Positions 53,291-64,000 of a stretch of DNA of 64,000 nt are shown one piece after another. The notes beneath the pieces were generated by a model, which saw nothing but the letters and a program-made list of their open reading frames with translations, made no database searches and had not been told where the DNA came from. Numbering within the stretch: the stretch's first letter is position 1; every line of letters starts with the position of its first letter. This DNA is from Acanthococcus lagerstroemiae (lineage: Eukaryota; Arthropoda; Insecta; Hemiptera; Eriococcidae). Made by a program: the position numbers and the translations under genes. The stretch is from positions 55,884,955 through 55,948,954 of the forward strand of contig CM063114.1 in NCBI GenBank assembly GCA_031841125.1. The letters run 5' to 3'.

Positions 53291-54520
53291 AAGCCAGTTG
53301 GTTACCAGAAATGTGACAATTTATAAAGTAAGGGAAGGCTAATTAACAGTTACATCCTTTACTCTCGCTCATTTCGTAGCATTTAGGATTACCTCACGTT
53401 TACTCACTCGAGATTTCTTCCGGCAGATGTGTTCAGTCTCAATATTATAGATATATCGAGAATCACGCCGTAGAAGTTGGTATTTTGTAAGCTACTCGAA
53501 GTTTCGATTGATCTTGCCGGAAGCTCTGCTCTAACCGAACAATGCCCGTAAATTCGTCGGGTATTAAAAATTACCTCCGAAACGATAACACAGCGTGGGT
53601 TGACTCACACCAACTTCAATAAAACTTTTTTCCAGCACGGTTCCGGTAACAGCTAAGTCCAATACTTGCTGCGCACCCTATGTTTAAGCAACTTTTCCCA
53701 TTTAAAAGATAAAAGGTTAACCTCGAACGAAGAGAAGACGCTGAGTGCAACGTTTAAATATCTGTTACTTTTCTCTCCTCCCACGTGGTGAACACGGAAT
53801 ACGCGAGGAGCCATTTACTCTCCAAGATCACGCTCTACTTTGCGCTCCGTTCTCACTTCTCAGATGCCGGGAAATTGTATATATATACATGTACGCGTAC
53901 AGAAAAGAGAAAACCGTGCCAAAGGGCTTGCATCGGTGTCTGAAAAGTCCTCCGAGGGTCGTATACATCGAACGAAAGGTAATAACACCCTCACCTTCGG
54001 TTCGCTTTTCATCTTGGCTTTTCCTTACGACTGCTGCGCTTGGTCTTTTTTAATAAACTAAAAATACAAGGATAACGAGAACGAAAAATAAAAGTAACCA
54101 AAAGAAAGACGCTGGAGAAGAAGAAACGAAGAGGATAATTTTATGTTACTTCTTAGCGCAGTTCCTATACAATATACGTTATGTATTTTCATTTCAGAAA
54201 ACCTAACCTATCGTTAGGATCGTAAACGATTATGGCCCCGATAAAATGAGCGAGTGTGTAGTCGGCATTCGCGTCACGTACGACACTTAACTAGGTATTT
54301 TAATTTTGCAGCTCCGTATAACGCCAAAGAGGAGAATATACTCTGTCGCATTATCCGAACAATGCAGATATTAACGTGATTTTAAAATCCGCGATAATTT
54401 GTCATACAGCGTTCCCGCAGCTTCCCAAGTCGCTTTACTATTCTGTTGTGTGCTTCTAAAGAATAAGATAGCGGGCAAATTATAGCGCGCCTTTTACAGG
54501 CAGCATAATTTGGCTCCCCT
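53291..54520. other. Gene-free stretch of host-like composition
   Basis: Less AT-rich than the elements around it and probably unique intron sequence of the stargazin-like gene. No exon with good splice sites and TARP similarity was found on the minus strand. Confidence 0.35.
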
Positions 54521-54779
54521 ATGGATCTTCAAGGGAAAGAACGAAAAACATTTTACATTTTATTTAAATTTCATTATATTACATGGCTCACTGATGCTAC
54601 CTCCTTCTACCTGGAAAATAGGCAAACTACCGTTATAACATTGTACATTTTCGTATTATGTTATTGTTTAAATTTGAACCCCATATTGAAGTTACCGGTT
54701 GGTCTCAACTGTGTAATCCATGTATTTTTCTGTGAAGCTAGAATGCTGAGTAGTTTACATAAAAGTCTGAAATACGTAA

Positions 54780-55500
54780 ATGACTAGCAAAATACTAGAC
54801 GTGGAAACAAAATTTAATATTCTAAATTTAAATGTAAGGTCACTGCGGTCTAACTGTGGAGAATTATTTCTATTTCTGGATACTATAGAAACTGATTATG
54901 ACATAATAATTCTCACTGAGACATGGATTTCAGAAATTGAGGCAAGCAGATATAAAATATCTGGATATAGTATGCATGTGGAAGAGAGACCTGGGATAAA
55001 AAAATTAGGAGGGGTGGTGTTATATGTAAGAGAAACACTGAACCACAAAGTAGAGCTTTGTGGAGGTGAATCATTTAACATGATAAAGGCTACAATTCAG
55101 ATAAGCAGTAAGGAGAGCGAAACAATTACAGTCTATGGAGTTTATAGATTTTGGCGGCAAAATTTTCAAATTTTTCTGGATGAACTTGAATCAAAATTAC
55201 AGATGGATACCAGTAAGCAAGTGGTTTTCGCTGGAGACCTGAATATAGATCTGCTTGCCTTAGATAATAATGGGCAAAAATATCTGGAAATTTTGGAAGG
55301 GTTGGGCTTTTTATGTAAACTGAAAGACCCAACTAGAATATCTCCCACTAGACAATCCTGTTTGGATCATGTGTTCTTACGGCAAATTGGGAACAAAGCT
55401 ACACATTCTAAATTTTCAATGTAAGACACAGCCAGTAGCATTCTCCGATCATCATTCTGTAACTGTTTCATTTGCAATACACACGCAGGAAAAATATATG
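54780..55500 (+). pseudogene. LINE copy A endonuclease
   Basis: APE-type endonuclease: LNLNVRSLRSNCGELFLFLD, ILTETWISE with the catalytic Glu, LGGVVLYVRETLNHKVE, VVFAGDLNIDLLALD with GDLNID, and PTRISPTRQSCLDHVFLRQI. A frameshift near 55420 leads to PVAFSDHHSVTVSF with the SDHH box. All motifs survive, split over two frames. Confidence 0.88.
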
Positions 55501-55559
55501 GCAAAAGGACTAGGAAATGAAAGAACTTCTATTATTTAAAAAATTAATTATAATTTTCT

Positions 55560-57712
55560 GAGAAAGAAATTAGCCCTGTATGAATGGGACAATTTGGCCA
55601 GTATGAATGTTGATGATGCCTTGCGGTTGTTTCTGGATGCCCTCAGTGGAGTGGTTGATGATGCTACCATAAAAAGTACAAGTTCAATAAAAAATCAAAA
55701 ATGTGCGCCATGGGCAAGTAAAAAGTTGATAACCCTCAGCAAAAAAAAAAAACAACTAAAGTTATACAAATTAATGAAAACATTTCCGGATGAGCATTGT
55801 ATTATTTCTGAGTATAAACAAATAAGAAAGCTATTAGTCCAACAAAGCAGAAAAGACAAACTTTTTTATTATACAGCCAAAATAGAAAAATTAGGAAAAA
55901 ATGAAAAAAAGATCTGGCAACTTATGAAAACAGTTTTAGGAGAACCAAAAAAAGATGTTGATGCAATAGCTGTTGGAAGTGAGGTAATAAAAACAGAGAA
56001 TAATGAGGAAAGGATAGCAATGCATTTTAATAGTTTTTTTACTAATGCAGCAAAACAACTACTTGGAAAGATGCCGGAGGTTGACCTGAGTAATGAATTA
56101 GTAAAGTGCGGGTGAATATGGTTACTCTGCTCGTAATAATTATTCCACACATGGCGAACTGCCTATTCTGCCCTTGGATGTGAGAGCAGCTATCAATCAA
56201 CTACAAAATAAAAACAGTGCTGGTTAGGATGGACTTACCTCTACATTATTAAAAGAAATAATTTTCGATATTGAAAAACCCTTAGCAATCAATAATTTTC
56301 AATAAATCCTTGGAAGAAGGGACTTTTCCTACTGATCTTAAAATTTCTCATATTATCCCTATCTTGAAACATGGAGACCCCACCAAAATTGAAAATTATA
56401 GGCCTATTTCAATAATCTCTAACGTATCCAAAATATTTGAAAAAATAATCAAAAAAAGAATTACTTCCTACTTGAATAAATATAACTTTTTTGGTGATTA
56501 TCAGTTTGGATTTAGAGAGGAAATGGGAGTTGAGGATGCCCTAGTGAGTCACATAGCAGAAATAACACAGCTTCTGGAGCAAAATAAAATTGTATCTGCA
56601 CTTTACTTGGACACTGCAAAAGCGTTTGATACTTTCAACCATAAAATATTATTGGAAAAAATATATGACATTGGTTTTAAGGGTAGAACATTTCAATGGT
56701 TTAAATCGTACCTTACGGATAGAAAACAAAAAGGAAAAATTAAAGAAAAACTTAGTCTAGAACTACCGGTTACTAGTGGTGTACCACAAGGTAGCGTCTT
56801 GGGCCCCATATTGTTCTTAATATATGTAAATGACATAGGGCGATTACCACTTCAAGGAAAATTATTTTCGTTTGCTGACGATACAGCAATAATATTTCAT
56901 GGAAATACAAAAGAAGAAATTATCAAAAAAATGAACAAAATATAATTATTTTGAACAAATGGTTTTTAGCCCATAAGCTTTTACCAAACTTGCAAAAAAC
57001 ACAGTATATAGTTTTTGGCTACAAAAAAATTGAAACTCTTAATGGGGAGGTTATCTGGCCCAACCAGCAATCCAAATCAGAAATAAATTTAAATATATTA
57101 CAGCAGGTATCCAATACTAGATATCTCGGATTACAAATAGATCAGGGTTTGACATGGAAATTTCAAACTGAAAAGTTACTAAAAAATTACAATATATAAA
57201 TTATAATTTGTAACATTTAAAACAACACTTCCCAACTAATTATTTAAAGAAAATATACATATACATCTCTTTTTGAATCTGCCATCCGTTTTGGAATACT
57301 TCTCTGGGGGGGGGGGGGAGCGGCAGCATGCCATTTACGGCCGATTGAAATAGCTCAAAAAAGAGCCATAAGAAATATACTTGGACTAAAAAAGTTTGAT
57401 AGCACTAAACAAGGATTTAAAAATTTTGAGGCTTCCAAATTTACATAAAACAGTTGTTCTCGCATATGAACTGAGAAATAGGGACAAGTTCGGCACACGA
57501 GTCCGAAAAGGAAAATCAACCCGGGTTGGAGGATTATTGAGCATTGAACTAAAACGATGGTTCAAATCAACAAGTAGAAACCAAATCGGGTATAAGTTGC
57601 CGGAAATAATAGCAAACATATCGTCAACTGCGCTGTAGGGGGCTGCTCCTGATGTAACTGTGGGGCAAATAAAGCGATCATGGCGCGAGTATTTAGAAAT
57701 GAGAGAGGAATA
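55560..57712 (+). pseudogene. LINE copy A reverse transcriptase and C-terminal region
   Basis: The linker contains KSTSSIKNQKCAPWASKKLI and the HFNSFFTNAAKQLLG block before the RT. The RT carries KISHIIPILKHGDPTKIENY, RPISIISNVSKIFEKIIKKR, LDTAKAFDTFNHKILLEKI, TSGVPQGSVLGPILFLIYVN and SFADDTAIIFHG (about 56868-56900). After a stop at 56943-56945 it continues KWFLAHKLLPNLQKTQYIVF and RYLGLQIDQGLTWKFQ. Later broken frames carry LRPIEIAQKRAIRNILG. Several stops make it inactive. Confidence 0.88.
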
Positions 57713-57735
57713 AAATAGAAAAAATATATACATAA

Positions 57736-58032
57736 ATAGGTAAATGAACTCCTCTCAAGGTAAAATAGATGGGTGCATGCGTTGGGGCCAACAGGTAATG
57801 ACCATAATTAAGTTGTACTTACAGTCATAAGTACTAGATTTTGCCATACGCGCCGTTGGCGCATCGGCATACAGATTATAATAAACTGTGTACTAAAATT
57901 ATACCTAATAAAGAATTTGATTGATAGATGATTGAATATGTAGATATGTTTGCATACTCTTACTTTTAGAGGGTCTGAGTTATGAACAAGTTTTGAAAAG
58001 TTTTCTATTTTTGATTTTTCTGGAGATACAAA
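57736..58032. other. Short gene-free spacer
   Basis: The LINE copy A 3' UTR may extend into it; no poly(A) or repeat tail is evident. Confidence 0.3.
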
Positions 58033-58840
58033 GTCTGTCGCTAAGTAACTGTGACTCATTTTTTCTAATTTTTGCAACACTGCGTAGGGTTTCGGCGATC
58101 GCGCAATCGTGTAGAGGGGACATTTCTGTATCCATAGCAACTTCGTTCTCCTTTCCACCTCGTACCGTCACAAGTTGTGTGCGTTTTAGTAAAACCAGTT
58201 TGCACGACCCTTCCAGGTTTTGTACACCACGATAATTCGAACATTCCAGGAGTACGCAGAAAACAAAAGAAATCACAATCCCCCCACCGTATAGTCCTGA
58301 CCTCGCCCCTTGCGACTTTCGGTTATTTCCTTAACTGAAGGCAGCCTTATGCGCAGCGATGTTAGACAAAACGATTTTTTGTCATTTTGTCGGACGAGCA
58401 TTTCACCTTTTTTTGTTATGTCATGAGTTCTGTCATGTTCGGAGTTTTGTTATTCTGTTTCTTCATAGTTTTGTTATGTCATGACGAAATTATTTTGTCA
58501 TTTTGTCATAATGCCAATACCTATCAAATTACAGGTATTTTTGCATACAATCCAGTTCCACCAATCACCAATCTTACTTTAACACAGGTTGCATACTCAG
58601 AGGCTAAAAAACTGATTATTTATAACTGCAGACGACATGAATATTCATTCGTCATATTGTTACATCTCTGAGATTGTTGATTCGTTTTCCCAATTACCTT
58701 CACTAAAGTCTGGAAACATAACTGGCTACCCGCAATACACATCGATACATAGGTATTTTGAAGTTGGAGGGGAAGGACGAGTTCAAGAATACGTTATCGG
58801 CGCCGTGAAAAAATTATGTTTCCTAACTGGACCAGACTTT

Positions 58841-59003
58841 AGAGCACTGTAAACCCGAAGTGGAGAAATACGCAATTTTTAATCCAACCGTGCCCGTGGA
58901 TGCTGAATCCGATCATGCGGAGCGTACCGCGCAGTCAATTCGGCATCGACGGGCGCGGCTGGATAAAAAATGGCGTATTTCTCCACTCGTGTTTACAGCG
59001 CTT
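58841..59003. mobile_element. Foldback MITE nested in the hAT-like element
   Basis: Left CACTGTAAAC then GTGGAGAAATACGC pairs with right GCGTATTTCTCCAC then GTTTACAGCG. Inner arms GTGCCCGTGGATGCTGAAT and TTCGGCATCGACGGGCGCG also pair, so arms span about 75 bases of a 163-bp unit. Likely TA target site. Confidence 0.75.
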
Positions 59004-59570
59004 TACCTTCACTGTTATGCCGCATTTCTTTCCTTCTTCAGTTGATGACAAATTGGTGCTTCGATTGTAATTTGTAAGTGAAATACTGGTAATGGGTTGA
59101 GGGACATCCCATACTTGATTCAGGCGGATTCCATGCCTTTCAACTTCTTTTTGACTTCTAATTTTTAATTATAAACCAACTGCTAACTGCTGAAGCTCCA
59201 GTCTAACATTTTCCAGCTTATAACTTTTCAACTTCAGTGTTTTGATGAACAAGGATAATTGAGACTTGAGAACTTCCTTTTGATACTACCGCAAACTGGA
59301 CAGGAAAAAATAAACTTACAATATTACAATTTCAAAAGAGGAAAGACAATAGTATTCCATCATTCAGGGGAGAAAATCGCAAATTCCGCCAAAATCAAAA
59401 GTGAAATGAGAGCCAGGCCAAATAACTGATAACACAAAATATTAATTATTGGCTTCTAGCTTCCGTTGACTTGTGAAGTTTTGGTAATTTTGGCTGATGA
59501 CTTCTTTAACAAAAAAGGTCAAGGAAAAAAGACCTAATGTATGACTTAGTTTAGATACATGGACGCTGTT

Positions 59571-59813
59571 TAACAAAAGGAAACTAACCCACATTTGTAA
59601 ACAAAATGAGTTATTAGTATCCTTGGAAAGAGCGTAAAACGTAGAATTTTTCAAAATTGGGCCCCCGATTCAAAAATATGTACTCACGTTGGGAAAAGCT
59701 TATCAGTAAACGCAATGACATATAGGTAGTTTCTACATGGCTCTTGAACTTCAAATCACGTGTTCTCAAAAAGCGGATTTTGTGGATTAGTTCCCTTTTG
59801 TTAAACAGCGTCC
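59571..59813. mobile_element. MITE with GGACGCTGTT ends, copy 2
   Basis: The same family as 15621-15877. Ends GGACGCTGTTTAACAAAAGG and CCTTTTGTTAAACAGCGTCC-type right end; 4-bp duplication ACAT (59567-59570, 59814-59817). The interior C run is 5 long (59662-59666). Confidence 0.85.
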
Positions 59814-60508
59814 ACATTTCCTAGGATACCAGTTCATGTTCTTTCATCCTTCCTTACTTCTTGCTTCTTGTTCTTTTCCACAAACTTCACGCGATGACAA
59901 AATGTCATCACAAAATTTTTTTGTCATTTTGTTTTGTCATTGATTCAATTTTTGTTACGTCATTTCCATTTTGCCATATGACAAAACTGATAAATGGTTT
60001 TGTCCTTATGACAAAATTCTTTAAGCTCAATTGTCATTTTGTTTTGTTATATCTAACAACACTGCTTACTTATGCGGTTATCAATTCAACACAAATCAAG
60101 AAGTCATCACCGCGGCGCAGATGTTCTTCTCCACGTTACCGGCGGCGGAATACGCGAAAACGTTCGATAAATGGCAAGAACGAATGGACGCCTGTATAGC
60201 CATGAATGGCGCTTATTTTGAAAAAAGATATTCGTGTACTTAATGAAGATGATGATTAATGAGAAACTTTGTAATCGTATGCTTTTTTTCCTTCTTTAAA
60301 AAAAAAAATCTTTAAAAAACCTGGAAGAGTCAACGCATATGGTTTCTTTCAAATTTGTCTGGAACAGCGAGTTTTCAATCAAATGAGCTCAGCATGATCT
60401 CAATCGATAGTTAATGAACCAAGTTACTCCCCTACTGCGTTGAAAGGCCGATAGGTAGAGTTGGTGGGCCGTACAAATTTTAGTCTCAGTTACTTATTAG
60501 CGACAGCC

Positions 60509-61059
60509 TTGGTAAACAGAGAAATGGTACCAGCAGGTAATAGTAGAAGGCAGGTGTGGTAACCACAGAAAAAAAAATGGTCGGAATCGGTTCAACAGGG
60601 TATTCATAAAATCAATTCTAGTACAAATTATATCAGAAAATTTTCACATTTTTTCAATTTCTCGTGAAACTTGTCCTCTTAAGCTACTGTTGTTTTATTC
60701 GCAATAAATTGTACATTGAATTTTCCATAAAAAGGGTTATCAGCAAATTTTCTTGTATCCATTTCAACTCGTTCAAAAAGGAGCGGAATGAATCTAAAAA
60801 TCAGAAACGTGAAATATTTGGATCTAATTCAGTTTTCGGAACGAACTTGTCTCACAAATATGCAAATTCATATTTTTTAGGTCATCGCTAATCCCAATGT
60901 TTAAGTTTCTTACGTTTTAGAAAAATCCCTACATTTTGCGCCCCATTTCATTTTGCGTATTTTATATAATACGGCTATTTTGTGTTTTATCCGTGTAAAA
61001 AAAAAAAATCGATTCGTGTTAGGAAGAAACAAAAAGTTGAAAAAAAAAGTAACCTCTCT
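60509..61059. other. Gene-free stretch
   Basis: No element or exon recognised. Confidence 0.3.
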
Positions 61060-61440
61060 ACTTGCAGTGACGTACCGAAGAGTATTTCGGCAGGGAGGGG
61101 CTGGGGAGGTAAAAATGGTTTATGTCCCAGCTGACTCAACTTAAAATTCCAAAGTATCAAACATTTTTGTATTGGCTTACAGAAAGAAAGAAAAAAAAAA
61201 AAAAACTGTTATTTATTGGATTTTCCCAACTTTTGATCCATCTACTAAAATTTTCCAACTCCGGTGTGGTGGCTTCTCTTTGCCCCCCTTATTTTCGTCC
61301 CTGTAAAACATAAAAGTACAACTGCCCAGTTTTTCCAACTTATTACTGAAATGGTAAATTTTCCCAACTGCTGAGTAAAAATTTCCTACGGGGTAACCTG
61401 ACCCCCTCCCCCCTCCCTATCAGTGCGTCTCGGTCTACTC
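61060..61440 (+). repeat. Dispersed repeat, second copy (see 45237-45630)
   Basis: It begins GCAGTGACGTACCGAAGAGT, has a central A run, TTTTCCCAACTGCTGAGTAA and ends near CCCTATCAGTGCGTCTCGG. Inverted with respect to the first copy. No ORF. Confidence 0.6.
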
Positions 61441-61494
61441 GAGGAGGCTCCAAACTGCGAAGCTGCAAAATGTGCAGTTGCGCAGCTCTGTGCT

Positions 61495-61760
61495 CTATTA
61501 TTAAAAATTTTTCGTTTGATAAGAATTTGATCTAATAAAATAAAATTTATATTAGATTGTAAGTCTAATTTTGATAAAAATATCTTTATTTTTTAAATAA
61601 AATAATAATTTATTTTAAAAAAAATGTTTAAAATTTTAATTATAAAAATAAACATAATTTTTTTTGTAAAGAAATTTACAGAATTTTTTCAATAAAAAAA
61701 AATATACATGTATAATTCTTTTAATATGAATTTAGAAAAATAAAATTAGATTGTAATAAG
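61495..61760. other. Very AT-rich patch
   Basis: Almost only A and T. I tested it by eye for organelle or symbiont coding and saw none. The stretch from 61761 to 62159 is likewise without recognised content. Confidence 0.4.
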
Positions 61761-62159
61761 TGATAATTTATTGATTTCACTTGGTTTTGATACTGATATT
61801 ATCGATATTGAATTTTCTTGATATTTGCGTTTACTACTACCAGTCACAGTAGAACAGGATGGAACCAGTCGGAACTCGTTCGGAATTTGTTCAACTTTTC
61901 ATGTAGTGCAAATACAACGTAAGTCCCGGTGTTACGTGGTTTCTGCATTACACGTAAATTTCTTAGGAATGCCACCCACGTTCTTTATTCATCAGCGAAA
62001 ATTCTCATTCTTTCACCGTAGCTGCGCCTAGGGTTTTGTAGGTAAAAAAACAATTTTCGAAATTTTGTGACTTACGTTGTTTCTGAACTAAGTATGAGGT
62101 TCAAATGAGTTATACACTTTTTGTCTCGAGACATGTTTACTCTTTCTTTTTGTAACAAA

Positions 62160-64000
62160 ATGAGAACTCCTACAAGAATATCTCCAACTAGGCAGTCTTG
62201 TTTGGATCATGTAGTATTTGTACGGCAACTAGGAACAAAATCGCAGATTCATAATTTTCATTGCAAAACACAACCAGTAGCGTTCTCTGATCACCACTCA
62301 GTATTTGTCTCATTCGTAATGCATGGTTATGGAAGTAATTGTACAAGAGAATGGGATAGTAAACCAACTATCCAAACAAAAAACTAATTATGGTCGTTTG
62401 AGAGAGACATTAGCTGCATATGATTGGGACTATTCAGCCAGTATGGATGTTGATGGTGCCTTGAGTATAAATACAACAAAATGTCAGAAACGTGCACCAT
62501 GGGCAAGTGAAAACTTGGTAACCCTTAGTTAAAAAAAAGCTAAAGTTATACAAACTAATGGAAAAATTTCCAGAGGAGCGTAGCTTCTTCAGTGAGTATA
62601 AACAAATAAGAAAACAAGAAGTTCAACAGAGCAGGAAAGATAAGTTTCTATACTACTCAACTAAGCTAGAAAGATTAAGAAAAAATGAGAAAAAAGGTTG
62701 GCAGCTGATCAAAACAGTTCTAGGAGATTCCAGAAAAGGGATTGAGGCCATAACCATTGGAGAGGAAATTATAAAGACAGAAAATAACGAAGAGAAGGTG
62801 GCGACGCATTTCAATAGTTTTTTCACTAATGTTGCAGCACAACTACTTGGACAGATACAGGAAGTTGATTTGGATAATGAAACAGCAAAATGGATGAATG
62901 TGAACTCGTATAGCGGACTGCCTATTTTACCCCTGGATGTGAGAGCAGCTATTAGTCAGTTGCAAAATGAAAACAGTGTGGGTTGGGATGGACTGACCTT
63001 TACACTATTAAAAGAAGTAGTAATGGAAATTGACAAGCCCTTAGCAATAACCTTTAATAAATCCTTGGAGGACGGGATCTTCCCTACAAATCTCAATGGG
63101 AGTTGAGGACGCTTTAGTGAGCCATATTACAGAAATAACGCAACACCGAGGAAAAAATAAAGTTGTATCTGCACTTTACATAGATATTGCAAAAGCGTTT
63201 GACATTGTTGATCATAAGATTTTGTTGGATAAATTGCATAATATTGGATTCAGAGATAACATGCATCAATGGTTCGCATCTTACCTCAAATGCACGGGAC
63301 AAAAAGTAAAAATTAAAGAAAAATTTAGTTTAGAACTTCCGGTTAAGAGTGGTGTGCCGCAGGGTAGTGTTTTAGGGCCCATGCTGTTCTTAATATACGT
63401 AAACGATATAGGGCAATTACTACTCTAAGGAAAATTATTCTCATTTGCTGACGACACAGCAATTATATTTCAAGGTAATACAAAAGAAGAAGTCAAGAAA
63501 AAATGAATGCTGATATAACTATTCTAAATAAGTGGTTTTTAGCCCACAAGCTACTACCTAATTAAAAAAAAAACACACAGTACATACACTTTGGCTACAG
63601 GAAAGTTGAAACCTTTAATAGTGGGGTGGTCTAGCCCAACCAGCAATCCAATCCAGGAAAAACAAATTTTACAATCTTACAAGAGGTATCAAACATAAGA
63701 TATCTAGGATTACAAATTGATCAGGGCCTAACATGGAAATTTCAGACAGGAAAAATACAAAAAAAAACTTCATTTCATCAATTATAACCTATATCACCTA
63801 AAGCAGCCTTTCCTACTCAATTACTTGAAAAATATTTACATAGCACTTTTCGGATCTGTCCTTCGTTATGGTATAATTCTTTGGAGAGGGGGACCTCAGC
63901 TTGCCATTTACGGCCGATTGAAATAGCCCAGAAACGAGTCATAGGGACTATAGTATAGGAATAAGAAAATATGACAGCACTAAACAATGGTTTGAAAAAC
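62160..64000 (+). mobile_element. L2/CR1-like LINE copy B, 5' truncated, runs off the window
   Basis: It starts inside the endonuclease (PTRISPTRQSCLDHV) and continues through the SDHHSV box, the linker (CAPWASENLV, YKQIRKQEVQQSRKD, HFNSFFTNVAAQLLG, SVGWDGLTFTLLKE) and RT. A 172-base segment present in copy A (56351-56522) is deleted at about 63094, removing the first RT motifs. Then YIDIAKAFDIVDHKILLDK, KSGVPQGSVLGPMLFLIYVN, a stop at 63426-63428 and FADDTAIIFQ follow. The C-terminal region (WFLAHKLL, YLGLQIDQGLTWKFQ, LRPIEIAQKR) extends to the window end. Confidence 0.88.

Larger units (their letters stand above)
54780..57735 (+). mobile_element. L2/CR1-like LINE copy A
   Basis: A short-format element with endonuclease and RT, no clear ORF1. 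It begins with an ATG at 54780 (MTSKILDVETKFNILNLNVR) overlapping the stop of an unrecognised upstream frame (54521-54787). Frames: EN 54780-55424, a shift, linker 55594-56115, RT 56310-56945 and 56951-57199, and C-terminal scraps to about 57712. A 13-G run at 57306-57318 interrupts the C-terminal part. The same family appears at 62160-64000. Confidence 0.88.
58354..60064. mobile_element. hAT-like element inside the mariner composite
   Basis: It starts CAGCGATGTTAGACAAAACG and ends with the complement of CAGTGTTGTTAGATATAAC. The flanking mariner word CTTATGCG appears on both sides (58346-58353, 60069-60076), with four extra bases CTTA on the right. Subterminal TTTTGTCATTTTGTCAT words are repeated at both ends. 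No transposase recognised; it carries two smaller MITEs. Confidence 0.8.
58033..60508 (+). mobile_element. Composite mariner element, copy 3, split by a hAT-like insertion
   Basis: The outer left end GTCTGTCGCTAAGTAACT (58033) and the right end AGTTACTTATTAGCGACAGCC (to 60508) match copies 1 and 2. Inner motifs GACCCTTCCAGG (58206-58217) and CCTGGAAGAGTC (60320-60331). The transposase scrap is broken at 58353 by a 1.7-kb insertion and resumes at 60069 with NTNQEVITAAQMFF. An additional deletion removes most of the HDNARPH region. Confidence 0.85.

Noticed and set aside
53291..54520. Host-like stretch examined for the upstream TARP exons
   Set aside because: No minus-strand frame with acceptor, donor and GLW-C-C or first-helix pattern was found.
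61495..61760. AT-only patch considered as mitochondrial or symbiont DNA
   Set aside because: No mitochondrial tRNA, rRNA or protein motif could be read on either strand.

Overview
The window looks like nuclear DNA of an insect (or a close arthropod relative). It is AT-rich, intron-dominated and loaded with decayed transposable elements of types typical of arthropods: Jockey, RTE, LOA-like and L2/CR1-like LINEs, mariner, pogo, hAT-like elements, foldback MITEs, a Gypsy fragment and a Penelope-like fragment. No prokaryotic gene organisation, CRISPR array, tRNA or rRNA was recognised. The species cannot be fixed from sequence alone.

The only host gene I can support lies on the minus strand. It is a stargazin-like (TARP / calcium-channel gamma, claudin superfamily) gene of which two exons are visible: a 125-bp exon at 47544-47668 (second transmembrane segment) and the terminal coding exon at 532-1349 (third and fourth transmembrane segments plus a long cytoplasmic tail). 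Both have consensus splice sites, and a glycine codon is split across the junction in matching phase, so about 46.2 kb between them is one intron. The right-hand 16 kb is probably the next intron upstream; no further exon was found there.

Layout of the intron, left to right: LOA-like LINE scrap with a 44-bp minisatellite (2.4-3.5 kb); L2/CR1-like LINE on the minus strand (3.9-5.3 kb); LINE tails (6.9-7.4 kb); RTE remnant (9.5-10.5 kb) abutting the poly(A) end of a nearly full-length Jockey element on the minus strand (10.55-14.75 kb); a nest of dispersed repeats holding a pogo element, a hAT MITE and a 4-bp-TSD MITE (15-19 kb); a TGAG-type satellite against an RTE 3' end (22-23.5 kb); a Gypsy RNase H fragment (24.5-24.9 kb); a CIDE-N-domain pseudogene split by a 2.6-kb terminal-inverted-repeat element (25.0-28.4 kb); a composite mariner element (28.8-29.5 kb); a long-inverted-repeat element with several elements nested inside it (34.1-36.8 kb); a hAT MITE (37.4 kb); mariner copies (39.3 and 41.3 kb); and a Penelope fragment (46 kb). 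Right of the 47.6-kb exon are a diverged 258-bp satellite (48.1-50.3 kb), an RTE element (50.9-53.3 kb), two copies of one L2/CR1-like LINE (54.8-57.7 kb and 62.2 kb to the window end), and a third composite mariner carrying a hAT-like element that itself carries two MITEs (58.0-60.5 kb).

None of the mobile elements looks intact; all ORFs carry frameshifts, stops or deletions. The most useful signals are structural: precise nested insertions with target-site duplications, an empty-site paralogue, a mariner fragment amplified inside another terminal-inverted-repeat unit, and an unusual number of 9-14 bp G or C runs, several of which break reading frames in unrelated repeats.
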